In this document: positions 1 through 7,174 of the stretch, piece after piece
Numbering within the stretch: the stretch's first letter is position 1
How the letters are laid out: every line of letters starts with the position of its first letter
DNA from: Mageeibacillus sp. UBA3781
GTDB taxonomy: Bacteria; Bacillota; Clostridia; Saccharofermentanales; Saccharofermentanaceae
Assembly (NCBI GenBank): GCA_002368805.1
Contig: DFFH01000015.1
Coordinates: 1 to 29,285 of the forward strand
Direction of reading: 5' to 3'
DNA: 29,285 bases
Made by a program: the position numbers and the translations under genes
Notes under the pieces: model-generated
Databases searched by the model: none
The model's input: only the letters and a program-made list of their open reading frames with translations
Told to the model about the DNA's origin: nothing

Positions 1-336
1 TCCTTCGGATCCGGCTTTACGGTCGCATCCAGACGCGGCTCGCAGAACAACGATCATCTGCAGTTTAAAGACGGAAAACTCCGCATGACCACGAATCATG
101 GCGGCGGATTTGAGGGCGGCATCAGTAACGGCATGCCGATCCTGGCGCAGGTGGCCTTTAAGCCGACTCCCTCAATCGGAAGAGAGCAGGATACGGTCGA
201 TCTCGACGCCAAGGAAAACGTAAAGATAGAGATCAAGGGACGCCACGATGCATGCATCGTCCCGAGAGCGCTTCCCGTCGCGGAAGGATGCCTCGCACTG
301 GCGCTCCTGGATGCATATATGGGAAAAGGAGAATGA
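1..336 (+). CDS. aroC: Chorismate synthase, C-terminal part (5' end outside window)
   Basis: Chorismate synthase makes chorismate from 5-enolpyruvylshikimate-3-phosphate, the last common step of aromatic biosynthesis, using reduced FMN. The frame is open from the first base and 111 residues are visible. They contain conserved C-terminal stretches of the family: S-R-R-G-S-x-N-N-D, the N-H-G-G-G-F-x-G-G-I-S-N-G-M segment and G-R-H-D-x-C-I-V-P-R-A. The protein ends shortly after the last motif, as is usual for the family. The next gene starts 3 bases after the stop, so the two are almost certainly cotranscribed and translationally coupled. Identification rests on these motifs and the shikimate-pathway neighbour. 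The missing N-terminus cannot be assessed. Confidence 0.96.
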   Translation, partial: SFGSGFTVASRRGSQNNDHLQFKDGKLRMTTNHGGGFEGGISNGMPILAQVAFKPTPSIGREQDTVDLDAKENVKIEIKGRHDACIVPRALPVAEGCLALALLDAYMGKGE

Positions 337-339
337 GGA

Positions 340-1083
340 ATGAAGACGATCCTGATCATGAACGGCCCGAATCTTTCGCAGCTGGGGAAAAGAGATCCGA
401 AGCACTACGGATCCGGAACTCTTGCTGACCTAGAGAATGCCTGCATCAACAAGGGCATCGAGCTGGGCGTGAAGGTACAGTGTTTCCAGTCGGAATCGGA
501 GTCGGCGCTTATTCGGAAGCTCCATACTTCCATGGGCGCAGTTGATGGCATCGTTCTTAATGCAGGCGCGTACACACATTACAGTATCGCGATCCGGGAC
601 GCCATCGAGCTCATCAAGATTCCGGTCATCGAAGTACATCTGTCCGATATTCATAACAGAGAAAGTTTCAGGAATACTTCCGTCATCGAAGCCGTCTGCG
701 TCGAGCAGGTTTGCGGAATGGGCGTGAAGGGATATCTTGTCGCGATGGAAAAACTCATCGAAAAATATATATCGATCGATTCCGATGCGGCAGAAGCACT
801 GGTCTCCGATAACGATCCGCTCTTTGAAGAAAGAGCAGCGCTCAATGAGATCGATAAGGAGATGTTCGTACTCTTCGAAAGAAGAATGAAGCATGTAGAA
901 AGGATAGCGAGAATCAAGGCGGAGAAGGGACTTCCTACGAAGATCCCGTCCCGTGAAGCCGAGATATTAGAACGCGTCGGAAATTCCGTCGAAGAACAGT
1001 ATAGTGATGCGGCAAAAGCACTGATGCAGGAGATCCTGCGGCTTTCCCGCGAAAGACAGCAAGAGATCAACAAGGGGATGTAA
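340..1083 (+). CDS. aroQ: Fused type II 3-dehydroquinate dehydratase / AroQ-fold chorismate mutase
   Basis: Residues 1-145 are a type II 3-dehydroquinase, which makes 3-dehydroshikimate. It has the N-G-P-N-L motif (8-12), R18 and Y23 of the active-site lid, N-A-G-A-Y-T-H (74-80) and E-V-H-L-S-D-I-H with catalytic H100. Residues 160-247 match the AroQ-class chorismate mutase helical domain: R165 and D172 in the first helix, E-R-R (180-182), I-K-x-E-K-G (192-197), then R-E-x-E-I-L-E-R-V (205-213) and a glutamine-containing last helix. Chorismate mutase converts chorismate to prephenate. Ordinary type II dehydroquinases are about 145-150 residues, so the extra ~100 residues are a second domain. 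The start follows a GGAGAATGAGGA sequence 3 bases after aroC. The fusion joins an early and a late step flanking chorismate, next to aroC. Confidence 0.92.
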   Translation: MKTILIMNGPNLSQLGKRDPKHYGSGTLADLENACINKGIELGVKVQCFQSESESALIRKLHTSMGAVDGIVLNAGAYTHYSIAIRDAIELIKIPVIEVHLSDIHNRESFRNTSVIEAVCVEQVCGMGVKGYLVAMEKLIEKYISIDSDAAEALVSDNDPLFEERAALNEIDKEMFVLFERRMKHVERIARIKAEKGLPTKIPSREAEILERVGNSVEEQYSDAAKALMQEILRLSRERQQEINKGM

Positions 1084-1088
1084 GATCT

Positions 1089-4000
1089 ATGGAAAAGACA
1101 ATGAGGAGAAGAGGATTACTTAGTATTTTACTTGTGCTGACATTACTGCTGGCACCGCTCAGCGCACTGCGCGTTCGCGCGGATCAGGGTGTAACTGCGT
1201 ATGCAAAAAGGCAAAATGAAAACAGCGGAACTTCATACGACATTTATATAACTAACAAAAGCGGCAAATCGATGAAAGGTAGCACCATAACCTTTACAAT
1301 TCCTGATGGTGCACATTTTGATGGTGCTTGGAATACTACTCAATCGAAGGTTGAAGGAAACAAAGTTATTCTTGTAATAGGCGATGCAAACTGGCAGAAT
1401 CCATCTTCCGGAGAAACTGCAAAGGTTGCAGGATTCAACGTTTCCGGAGCAAGTTTGGACTGGTTACCATCTATTAGTATTTCTCCAATTTTAGAGGATC
1501 CTGCACCAGCAACTCCAACCCCGGATCCGACGAAACCGGACCCGACCAAGCCGGATCCGACCAAACCAGACCCGACCAAGCCGGATCCGACCAAACCGGA
1601 CCCGACGAAACCCGAACCGACGGAGACACATCAGGAACCGGTAAAGCCGAGCGAGACGACAAAATCTCCGACAGCTGCTCCTACCAAAGCTCCTACGGAG
1701 ACAACTCCTAAACCTGAGACAACAGCGGTTCCGACGGATTCCTCTGCAGAATCCTCTGAACCTTCCGAAACCGTCATCGCTTCTCTCGATCCGGTCGATG
1801 GAGATGACTGGCTGACCACATCCGGAAACAGGATCGTCGATAAAGACGGAAAACAGGTGTGGCTGACCGGTGTCAACTGGTTCGGTTATAACACCGGCTC
1901 GAACATCTTTGACGGATGCTGGAGCTGCAATATGGAGACAGCGATCCGTTCGATCGCGGATCACGGTTTCAATGTTCTCCGTATCCCGATGTCTTCCGAG
2001 CTGATCCTGGCTTGGAAGAATGGCGAGTATCCGCAGGCGAACTTCAATCAGGCGGAGAATGCGGAGCTTGTCGGCATGAACAGCCTGCAGATCTTCGATT
2101 ATGCGATCAGCCTTTGCAGGAAGTACGGCCTGAAGGTCATGCTCGATATCCACAGTGCGAATACGGATGCATCCGGTCACATGACGAATCTGTGGTACAC
2201 CGATAAGGTCTCTCTGCAGGACTACTACGATTCCCTCTCTTATATTGCGGAGCGCTATAAGGATAACGACACGATCATCGCGATCGATCTGAAGAATGAG
2301 CCGCACGGCAAGGCGAATGAAGAGAAAGCGATCTGGAATGATTCCGATCTGGATAATAACTGGAAGCATGTTGCTGAGGTTGCCGGTAATCTGGTCCTCG
2401 ACAAGAACCCGCATCTCCTGATCGTCATCGAAGGTATCGAGATCTATCCGAAGGATATTTCCGCGAATGGTGATTTTTCCAGTACGAATATGGATGATTA
2501 TCTGACGACCTGGTGGGGTGCGAACCTCCGTGGTGTCAAGGATTATCCGATCGACTTCGGCAGCGAGGCGAGAAACAGACAGATCGTCTATTCTCCGCAT
2601 GATTACGGTCCGACAGTCTATAAGCAGCCGTGGTTTGAGGGTGACTACAACTTCGATACCTTAAAGACCGACTGCTGGAACGATAACTGGCTTTATATCC
2701 ATAACGAACGCATCGCGCCGATCCTGATCGGTGAGTGGGGCGGCTTTATGGAGGAACCGAACCTGACCTGGATGACGTATATCCGTCAGCTGATCGCCGA
2801 GAATAACCTCAACTTTACATTCTGGTGTTTCAATTCCAATTCCGGTGATACCGGCGGACTTGTCCTCGACGATTTTAAGACATGGGACAATACGAAATAT
2901 TCATTTGTAAAGGAAGTCCTCTGGCAGCAGGACGACAAGTTTGTCGGTCTGGATCACGCGGTACCGCTGGGTAACCGTGGTATCTCCCTTTCGGAGTATA
3001 ACGGCGTGATCGATCCGGATAATGCACCGGCCGAGACGGCTGCTCCTTCTGCGACGACGGCACTTCCTTCCGGATCGGAGGAGACATCCGCTCCGGCCGA
3101 GACGACAAAAGCCGCCGCCGCTGCGGCAGTTGTTGCCAAGAAGGGCGGCTTCCCGGTAGGAAAGATCGTTCTTTACGGTTTCCTGCTCCTGCTTCTGATC
3201 CTGGTGGCTGTTCTGCTGTATATGTTCTTCAAGAACCCGAAGGCATGGAATAATCTGGTTGACCGTCTGCATCTGCCGGAGAAACTGAAGAGAGATATCC
3301 CGTGGGAGATCGCTTCTCAGACACAATCGGCGGCAGCTGAACCTGTGAGCAAGAATAATGAGTTTGCCGGAAGATACCGTCCGGTAGCTCGTACAGCACC
3401 AGCTGCAAATGCTTCTCCGGCAAAAGCACCTGCACCGGATACAAAGCCATCCGCTTCTGTAAATAGAGCGGCCGCGGCGGCAGTTGCCGGTACAGAAGCG
3501 AAGTCTGCATTTAAACCTGCGGAGAAGAAAGAAACTCCGAAGATGGCAGCATCCTCTACTTCGGCTCAGAAGAAGACCGCTCCGGTCAGACGCCCGGATA
3601 TGCGTCCGAGCAACCGGCCGAAGATCCGTACTGCGGAAGAGGTGGAAGCAGAAGTACATCGCCTGGCGGAGCAGATGAAGGCCGAGCAGGCTTCCAAGGC
3701 CCCTGCAAGTGTAAATGCGGAGGCGGAGAAGGCAGCATCCGCCGAAGTAAAAGAAACGGTCAAAGCAGCACCGGCAGCGGCACCTGTCAGAAAGTCGATC
3801 GCGAAGAAGAATGAGGAAGATGTTCCGGCGATCGTAAAATCTCTGAGAGAGCAGGAAGCAAAGGCGGCACAGACACCTGCACCTGCAGAAGAGATCCTTC
3901 CGACATGGGCATCCTCAGCTCCGACGCTCGATCACCCGATCTGGGCAAAACCGAATAATCCTTCCGGGGCGGATTTTGCTGATGCATATACACCTGAGAA

Positions 4001-4100
4001 GAAGGCAGCTCCGGCTCCGGAGAGAAAGGGCCCGATCAAGCGCCCGAATATGAGACCTTCTGCAAGGAAGCCGAATGACCCGACCGACGAGAAAAAGTAA
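1089..4100 (+). CDS. Membrane-anchored GH5 endoglucanase-type glycoside hydrolase with CBM2-like module and long cytoplasmic tail
   Basis: This 1003-residue protein likely cleaves beta-1,4-glucans at the cell surface. It has a signal peptide (about 1-31), then a CBM2-like beta-sandwich (about 33-140, with conserved N-x-S-G, A-W-N and A-G-F-N-V-S-G). A linker follows with six P-D-P-T-K repeats and a Ser/Thr/Pro-rich stretch to about 236. The GH5 domain (about 238-640) has the acid/base E404 in L-K-N-E-P-H-G and the nucleophile E549 in I-G-E-W-G-G. A second Ala/Thr linker leads to one membrane helix at about 692-716 with basic residues on the inner side, so the remaining ~285 Ala/Pro/Lys-rich residues should be cytoplasmic. 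The motif [RK]-R-P-[DN]-M-R-P-S occurs there twice (834 and 984). The start lies 5 bases after aroQ, 11 bases from an AAGGGG sequence inside that gene. Substrate specificity is inferred from family only. Confidence 0.9.
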   Translation: MEKTMRRRGLLSILLVLTLLLAPLSALRVRADQGVTAYAKRQNENSGTSYDIYITNKSGKSMKGSTITFTIPDGAHFDGAWNTTQSKVEGNKVILVIGDANWQNPSSGETAKVAGFNVSGASLDWLPSISISPILEDPAPATPTPDPTKPDPTKPDPTKPDPTKPDPTKPDPTKPEPTETHQEPVKPSETTKSPTAAPTKAPTETTPKPETTAVPTDSSAESSEPSETVIASLDPVDGDDWLTTSGNRIVDKDGKQVWLTGVNWFGYNTGSNIFDGCWSCNMETAIRSIADHGFNVLRIPMSSELILAWKNGEYPQANFNQAENAELVGMNSLQIFDYAISLCRKYGLKVMLDIHSANTDASGHMTNLWYTDKVSLQDYYDSLSYIAERYKDNDTIIAIDLKNEPHGKANEEKAIWNDSDLDNNWKHVAEVAGNLVLDKNPHLLIVIEGIEIYPKDISANGDFSSTNMDDYLTTWWGANLRGVKDYPIDFGSEARNRQIVYSPHDYGPTVYKQPWFEGDYNFDTLKTDCWNDNWLYIHNERIAPILIGEWGGFMEEPNLTWMTYIRQLIAENNLNFTFWCFNSNSGDTGGLVLDDFKTWDNTKYSFVKEVLWQQDDKFVGLDHAVPLGNRGISLSEYNGVIDPDNAPAETAAPSATTALPSGSEETSAPAETTKAAAAAAVVAKKGGFPVGKIVLYGFLLLLLILVAVLLYMFFKNPKAWNNLVDRLHLPEKLKRDIPWEIASQTQSAAAEPVSKNNEFAGRYRPVARTAPAANASPAKAPAPDTKPSASVNRAAAAAVAGTEAKSAFKPAEKKETPKMAASSTSAQKKTAPVRRPDMRPSNRPKIRTAEEVEAEVHRLAEQMKAEQASKAPASVNAEAEKAASAEVKETVKAAPAAAPVRKSIAKKNEEDVPAIVKSLREQEAKAAQTPAPAEEILPTWASSAPTLDHPIWAKPNNPSGADFADAYTPEKKAAPAPERKGPIKRPNMRPSARKPNDPTDEKK
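1521..1625 (+). repeat. Tandem 15-bp (30-bp higher-order) repeat encoding PDPTK
   Basis: Six in-frame copies of a 15-bp unit encode Pro-Asp-Pro-Thr-Lys, followed by one diverged copy encoding Pro-Glu-Pro-Thr-Glu. Asp codons alternate GAT/GAC along the array and Lys codons mostly alternate AAA/AAG, so the expanding unit appears to be a 30-bp dimer. It forms the flexible linker between the carbohydrate-binding module and the GH5 domain. Confidence 0.93.
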
Positions 4101-4989
4101 TAGAAGTCGTGGAAACTCACGAACCCGGACACACCCCGCGATCCTGACCATAGGATTCGCGCTGGGTGTGTTATTGCACCCTTTGTGCATCGGATTCAGT
4201 GAAGAGTTTTTCTCTCCTATGCAGGAAGTGTTTCTGCTTTCTGTGACTTTGGGTCTGACTCTTCTGATGTTTCTTCTTTCGAAGAGCCACTTTCTGTGTT
4301 CTCTTCTTCAGGCCGGAGGCCTCCTTCTCAATGCATTGGTCTTCATTATCAACCGCCTGCAATTCGGCTGGCGTGATCTTCTTACGCATATGGACTACGA
4401 GTGGTGGTTCCGGATCATCCTGATGTGGATCGGAGGTGTCTCTGTAACGATCCTGATCCGCCTTATGGCGCGGAAGAAATGGAATGCGCCGCATATCCGG
4501 AAGAGCTTCGGAAGCGGCTTTCTGGTCAGCAGTATCGTGTTCTGCATCCTGTACATTTTCCTCCTTCTGGATCTTTTCATTTTCCAGAGAAGCGAATTCG
4601 CCGATCCGGCCGCCACACTGAATCTGATTCCCTTCAAAGGAGCATTTGCGACCTACTGGCCGCACATAAAAGCAGGCCGGTTTACAGACGGCATCTTCGT
4701 CCAGTTCTTCGGGAATCTCCTGATCTTCGCGCCACTCGGATTCTATATGGGCCTTTGGTGGCGTAAGCGTCCGCACAAATGGATCCTTTACATCTTCCCG
4801 GTGATCCTTGCAGGCGTGATCGAGGCGTGCCAGTACGTCTTCAAAATCGGTCAGGGTGATATCGATGATCTGTGGATGAATGTGGTCGGATTCCTGCTGG
4901 GTATCCTTGCCGGAAAAGTCCTGGATGCGATCAGAACAAAGGTCACGAAAGGAAAAGAGAAGACGATCTTCAAGATAAGGCGGGCTTAA
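4075..4989 (+). CDS. VanZ-like integral membrane protein
   Basis: This 304-residue polytopic membrane protein has VanZ-family signatures in its second half: N-L-I-P-F (183-187), G-N-L-L-I-F-A-P-L-G-F (213-223), E-A-C-Q-Y (250-254) and D-I-D-D-L-W-M-N (262-269). VanZ was first described as a teicoplanin-resistance accessory protein; most chromosomal homologues have no known function, so no resistance role is inferred. The N-terminus is short and Arg/Ser-rich, followed by about seven hydrophobic segments. The gene overlaps the end of the GH5 gene by 26 bases and has an AAGGAAG sequence just upstream of its ATG, which suggests translational coupling. It is the last gene of the + strand cluster; the next gene runs the other way. 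Confidence 0.88.
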   Translation: MTRPTRKSNRSRGNSRTRTHPAILTIGFALGVLLHPLCIGFSEEFFSPMQEVFLLSVTLGLTLLMFLLSKSHFLCSLLQAGGLLLNALVFIINRLQFGWRDLLTHMDYEWWFRIILMWIGGVSVTILIRLMARKKWNAPHIRKSFGSGFLVSSIVFCILYIFLLLDLFIFQRSEFADPAATLNLIPFKGAFATYWPHIKAGRFTDGIFVQFFGNLLIFAPLGFYMGLWWRKRPHKWILYIFPVILAGVIEACQYVFKIGQGDIDDLWMNVVGFLLGILAGKVLDAIRTKVTKGKEKTIFKIRRA

Positions 4990-5026
4990 TACAGCGCTCT
5001 CCTCTAAGAGGATCTTTCTCTTCGCT

Positions 5027-5827
5027 TTATTTCATCTTTCTCTCAAAGAAAAGCACCAGTCTCGTCGGTACGATCTTCGACGTCAGGTGGAGCATCTTCT
5101 GGCCCATGCCATAGACCAGCATGGTCTTGCCCTTTTTCGCTGCCTTGATCGAGGCGGGAATGAGTTTATCTGTCGTAGTGACAAACTTAGCTTTAAACCC
5201 GGTAAACGTCGCGTTCGGGTTGCTCTTACTGACCTTGATGAAGTCGGTATCGACCGGCCCCGGGCAGATGCAGGTGACAGAGATCTTCTTATCACGGAGT
5301 TCCTCAGCGAGGGCTCTTGAGAAGGAAATCACATAGGATTTCGAAGCGGCATATACCGCGAAGTTCGGCTGCGGAAGGAATCCCGCAGATGATGCGATGT
5401 TGATGATCGTTGCCGATCTCTTTTCCCCGTGTCCGGTCATGTAGGGGAGAAAGGTCTGTGTGACCGCCGACAGTGCCTCACAGTTGAGTGAAATCGCGGT
5501 ATGGGTATCTTCCACCGATTGCTCGTCAAAAGCACCATTCTTGCCCATTCCGGCGCAGTTGGCCAGAAGACGGACAGATGGTTTCTTTTCGGATAGAAGT
5601 GCTTTTAGAACGGAAATAGACTCGGTCTTGGTCAGATCCAGAGGGATCACGCGGATACGATCCTTACCGAGAGAGGAGGCAAGTTCAGTGAGTTTGCCTT
5701 CGGATCTTGCGATCACCCAGATCTCGTCATACGGGGCGCCGAGCCGCGCGTCTTCTTCTTTAAAAAGACGGGAGCAAAACTCTTTTCCCATTCCGGACGA
5801 TGCTCCGGTGATCACGGCAATATTCAT
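5027..5827 (-). CDS. Short-chain dehydrogenase/reductase (SDR), cytosolic
   Basis: This 266-residue classical SDR has the nucleotide-binding T-G-A-S-S-G-M-G motif (7-14), N90 of the N-x-A-G motif (here A-N-C-A-G), a catalytic serine at 146/147, Y159 and K163 of Y-A-A-S-K, and P-G-P-V-D-T (189-194). It should be an NAD(P)-dependent oxidoreductase; the substrate cannot be read from the sequence. The C-terminal ~45 residues are basic and partly hydrophobic, as in SDRs that act on lipid-like substrates, but this is only suggestive. The start codon has GAGGTATCCCC directly upstream, and the gene begins 12 bases after the first amidase stop, so it is probably cotranscribed with that amidase. Confidence 0.9.
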   Translation of the reverse strand: MNIAVITGASSGMGKEFCSRLFKEEDARLGAPYDEIWVIARSEGKLTELASSLGKDRIRVIPLDLTKTESISVLKALLSEKKPSVRLLANCAGMGKNGAFDEQSVEDTHTAISLNCEALSAVTQTFLPYMTGHGEKRSATIINIASSAGFLPQPNFAVYAASKSYVISFSRALAEELRDKKISVTCICPGPVDTDFIKVSKSNPNATFTGFKAKFVTTTDKLIPASIKAAKKGKTMLVYGMGQKMLHLTSKIVPTRLVLFFERKMK

Positions 5828-5839
5828 GGGGATACCTCG

Positions 5840-7036
5840 TTAAGTGGTAGCGGGCTGTGTATCCTTCAGCGATAAGAAGTATTCTTCGATAGCGTCGTCC
5901 AGCGGGATCGCGGACTTTTTCAGGTTTTCATCGTTCTTAAAGAAATCGCGGTCATGCGGATTTGTGATGAATCCTACCTCGAAGAGTACGCCGACAAGCG
6001 ACTGCTCTCTGATTACCGCAAAAGCACTTGCCAGATGGGACTGTGCCTGACTGTAGGATACCATATCCGGGAAGTACTGGACATAGTGATCGTATATCAT
6101 CTGTGCGAACTTGCTGTTTAACTCGTTGTTTCTTCCGAAATACGGATCATGACGCGGTTCGCCGCCTTCGTCGTGGGAAGGGCTGCTGATATAGGTATCG
6201 TCAGCGAAGTGAACTGCAGCACCATGCTTGATCTCATACTCGGCCGGATCGCCGGTGGAATTGATGTGGATCGATACGAAGACGACATCTGTCATCTTCG
6301 CTTCCATATCCATAAGAAGCTTCAGATCTTCGCTGGCACCGAAACCGGCCATGAAGCCCATGCCTTCTTTAGAGAATTTCTGCCATTCGTTGATACTCTT
6401 GATCTTCTCACACTTCTGGCGCAGCTCCTGCTCCTTCTCGGCAGAGAAGGGGAGTTCACCGCGCTCCTTGGCGATATCCATACAGATCAGATGGACTTCC
6501 GCCATGCGGTAGTAGATGCCGACGGTATCATCTGTCTTACGTGTCACATATACCTTGGCGCCACGAGAGGTAAGATCTTCTTCCATCGCGTTAACGATCT
6601 TCAGGGTAATGTCTTTTTCTTCGATTTCGGAACTGTTAAGAGGCCATCCGCAACCCGTGTCCTCACCACTGTGTCCCGGATCCAGGATAACGGTGTATCC
6701 TGAAAGGGGCTTCTGTTCGTCAGTGGGAGCGGGTGTGGTATCTGATGTCTCCGGCGGAGTTGTGGACTCTGTGGACTGAGATGTCAGTGAACTCAGCATA
6801 GTCCGCTCCGTCTTGGAGGATTTTTTAAAGAGACCCGAGCGGCTGAGAAGAAACACACCGCCACCAAGAACGAATATCATGCAGAATACTATGATGCACT
6901 TTGCAATGAATATCCGACGGGCAATCTCGGCTTTCGACAATCTTCGAGTCGGGCGCTTTGTTTGGGAATAGGTTCGGGTTGGATTGGTTTTGGGTGCGCC
7001 CTGATTTGGTCTCGATTTTGGTTGGTTGTTACTCAT
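5840..7036 (-). CDS. Membrane-anchored N-acetylmuramoyl-L-alanine amidase (Amidase_3)
   Basis: It cleaves the bond between muramic acid and L-Ala in peptidoglycan. The 398 residues comprise a basic Lys/Arg/Pro-rich cytoplasmic N-terminus, one membrane helix (42-65), a Ser/Thr/Pro linker (to about 110) and an Amidase_3 domain. Zinc ligands are H122 in L-D-P-G-H-S-G, E140 or E139 in the E-I-E-E-K-D stretch and H257 in V-S-I-H-I-N-S; the catalytic glutamate is E353 in F-E-V-G-F-I-T-N. An ATG 27 codons further upstream is in frame, but it lies upstream of a good -10/-35 pair and has no ribosome binding site. The chosen ATG follows GAGAGGAATGTC. The gene has its own promoter and probably carries the SDR gene downstream. 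Confidence 0.93.
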   Translation of the reverse strand: MSNNQPKSRPNQGAPKTNPTRTYSQTKRPTRRLSKAEIARRIFIAKCIIVFCMIFVLGGGVFLLSRSGLFKKSSKTERTMLSSLTSQSTESTTPPETSDTTPAPTDEQKPLSGYTVILDPGHSGEDTGCGWPLNSSEIEEKDITLKIVNAMEEDLTSRGAKVYVTRKTDDTVGIYYRMAEVHLICMDIAKERGELPFSAEKEQELRQKCEKIKSINEWQKFSKEGMGFMAGFGASEDLKLLMDMEAKMTDVVFVSIHINSTGDPAEYEIKHGAAVHFADDTYISSPSHDEGGEPRHDPYFGRNNELNSKFAQMIYDHYVQYFPDMVSYSQAQSHLASAFAVIREQSLVGVLFEVGFITNPHDRDFFKNDENLKKSAIPLDDAIEEYFLSLKDTQPATT

Positions 7037-7064
7037 GACATTCCTCTCATTTACGTGCACTTTA

Positions 7065-7092
7065 AGTATAAGCCTTTCTCGGATTTTGTAAA
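7065..7092 (-). promoter_or_regulatory. Promoter of the first amidase gene
   Basis: On the minus strand, TTTACA (7087-7092) and TATACT (7065-7070) are separated by 16 bases, and the -10 lies about 28 bases before the chosen amidase start. The -35 falls inside a 21-bp palindrome, so the promoter is probably controlled by a repressor. Confidence 0.65.
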
Positions 7093-7102
7093 TTACAAAA
7101 TC
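7082..7102. promoter_or_regulatory. Perfect 10-bp inverted repeat with 1-bp centre (candidate operator)
   Basis: GATTTTGTAA and TTACAAAATC form a perfect dyad around one central A. It overlaps the -35 hexamer of the amidase promoter, a typical repressor position. It is not a tandem TGTWAH-N5-TGTWAH box, so I do not assign it to WalR. The binding protein is unknown. Confidence 0.6.
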
Positions 7103-7174
7103 GACATTTTCAGCCAAAGTACCACGAAGAGAGGATGTTTTTACAATTTTTTCATCACTTCGTCAAGAAAATAT

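Noticed and set aside
1521..1625. CRISPR-like or mobile repeat array
   Set aside because: The repeats are contiguous, in frame and encode a protein linker; there are no spacers.
4075..4989. Glycopeptide resistance determinant (VanZ)
   Set aside because: Only the general VanZ family fold is seen; there are no van cluster genes nearby and chromosomal VanZ-like proteins are common.
4990..5026. Short TCCTC-TAA-GAGGA hairpin as a terminator between the VanZ-like gene and the SDR gene
   Set aside because: The stem is only 5 bp and the following T-tract is broken, so it is too weak to call.
7082..7102. WalR (YycF) box upstream of the amidase
   Set aside because: WalR sites are direct repeats TGTWAH-N5-TGTWAH. 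Here the second half-site is inverted.
7037..7117. Upstream in-frame start that would lengthen the first amidase by 27 residues
   Set aside because: The extension covers the promoter and palindrome and has no ribosome binding site.
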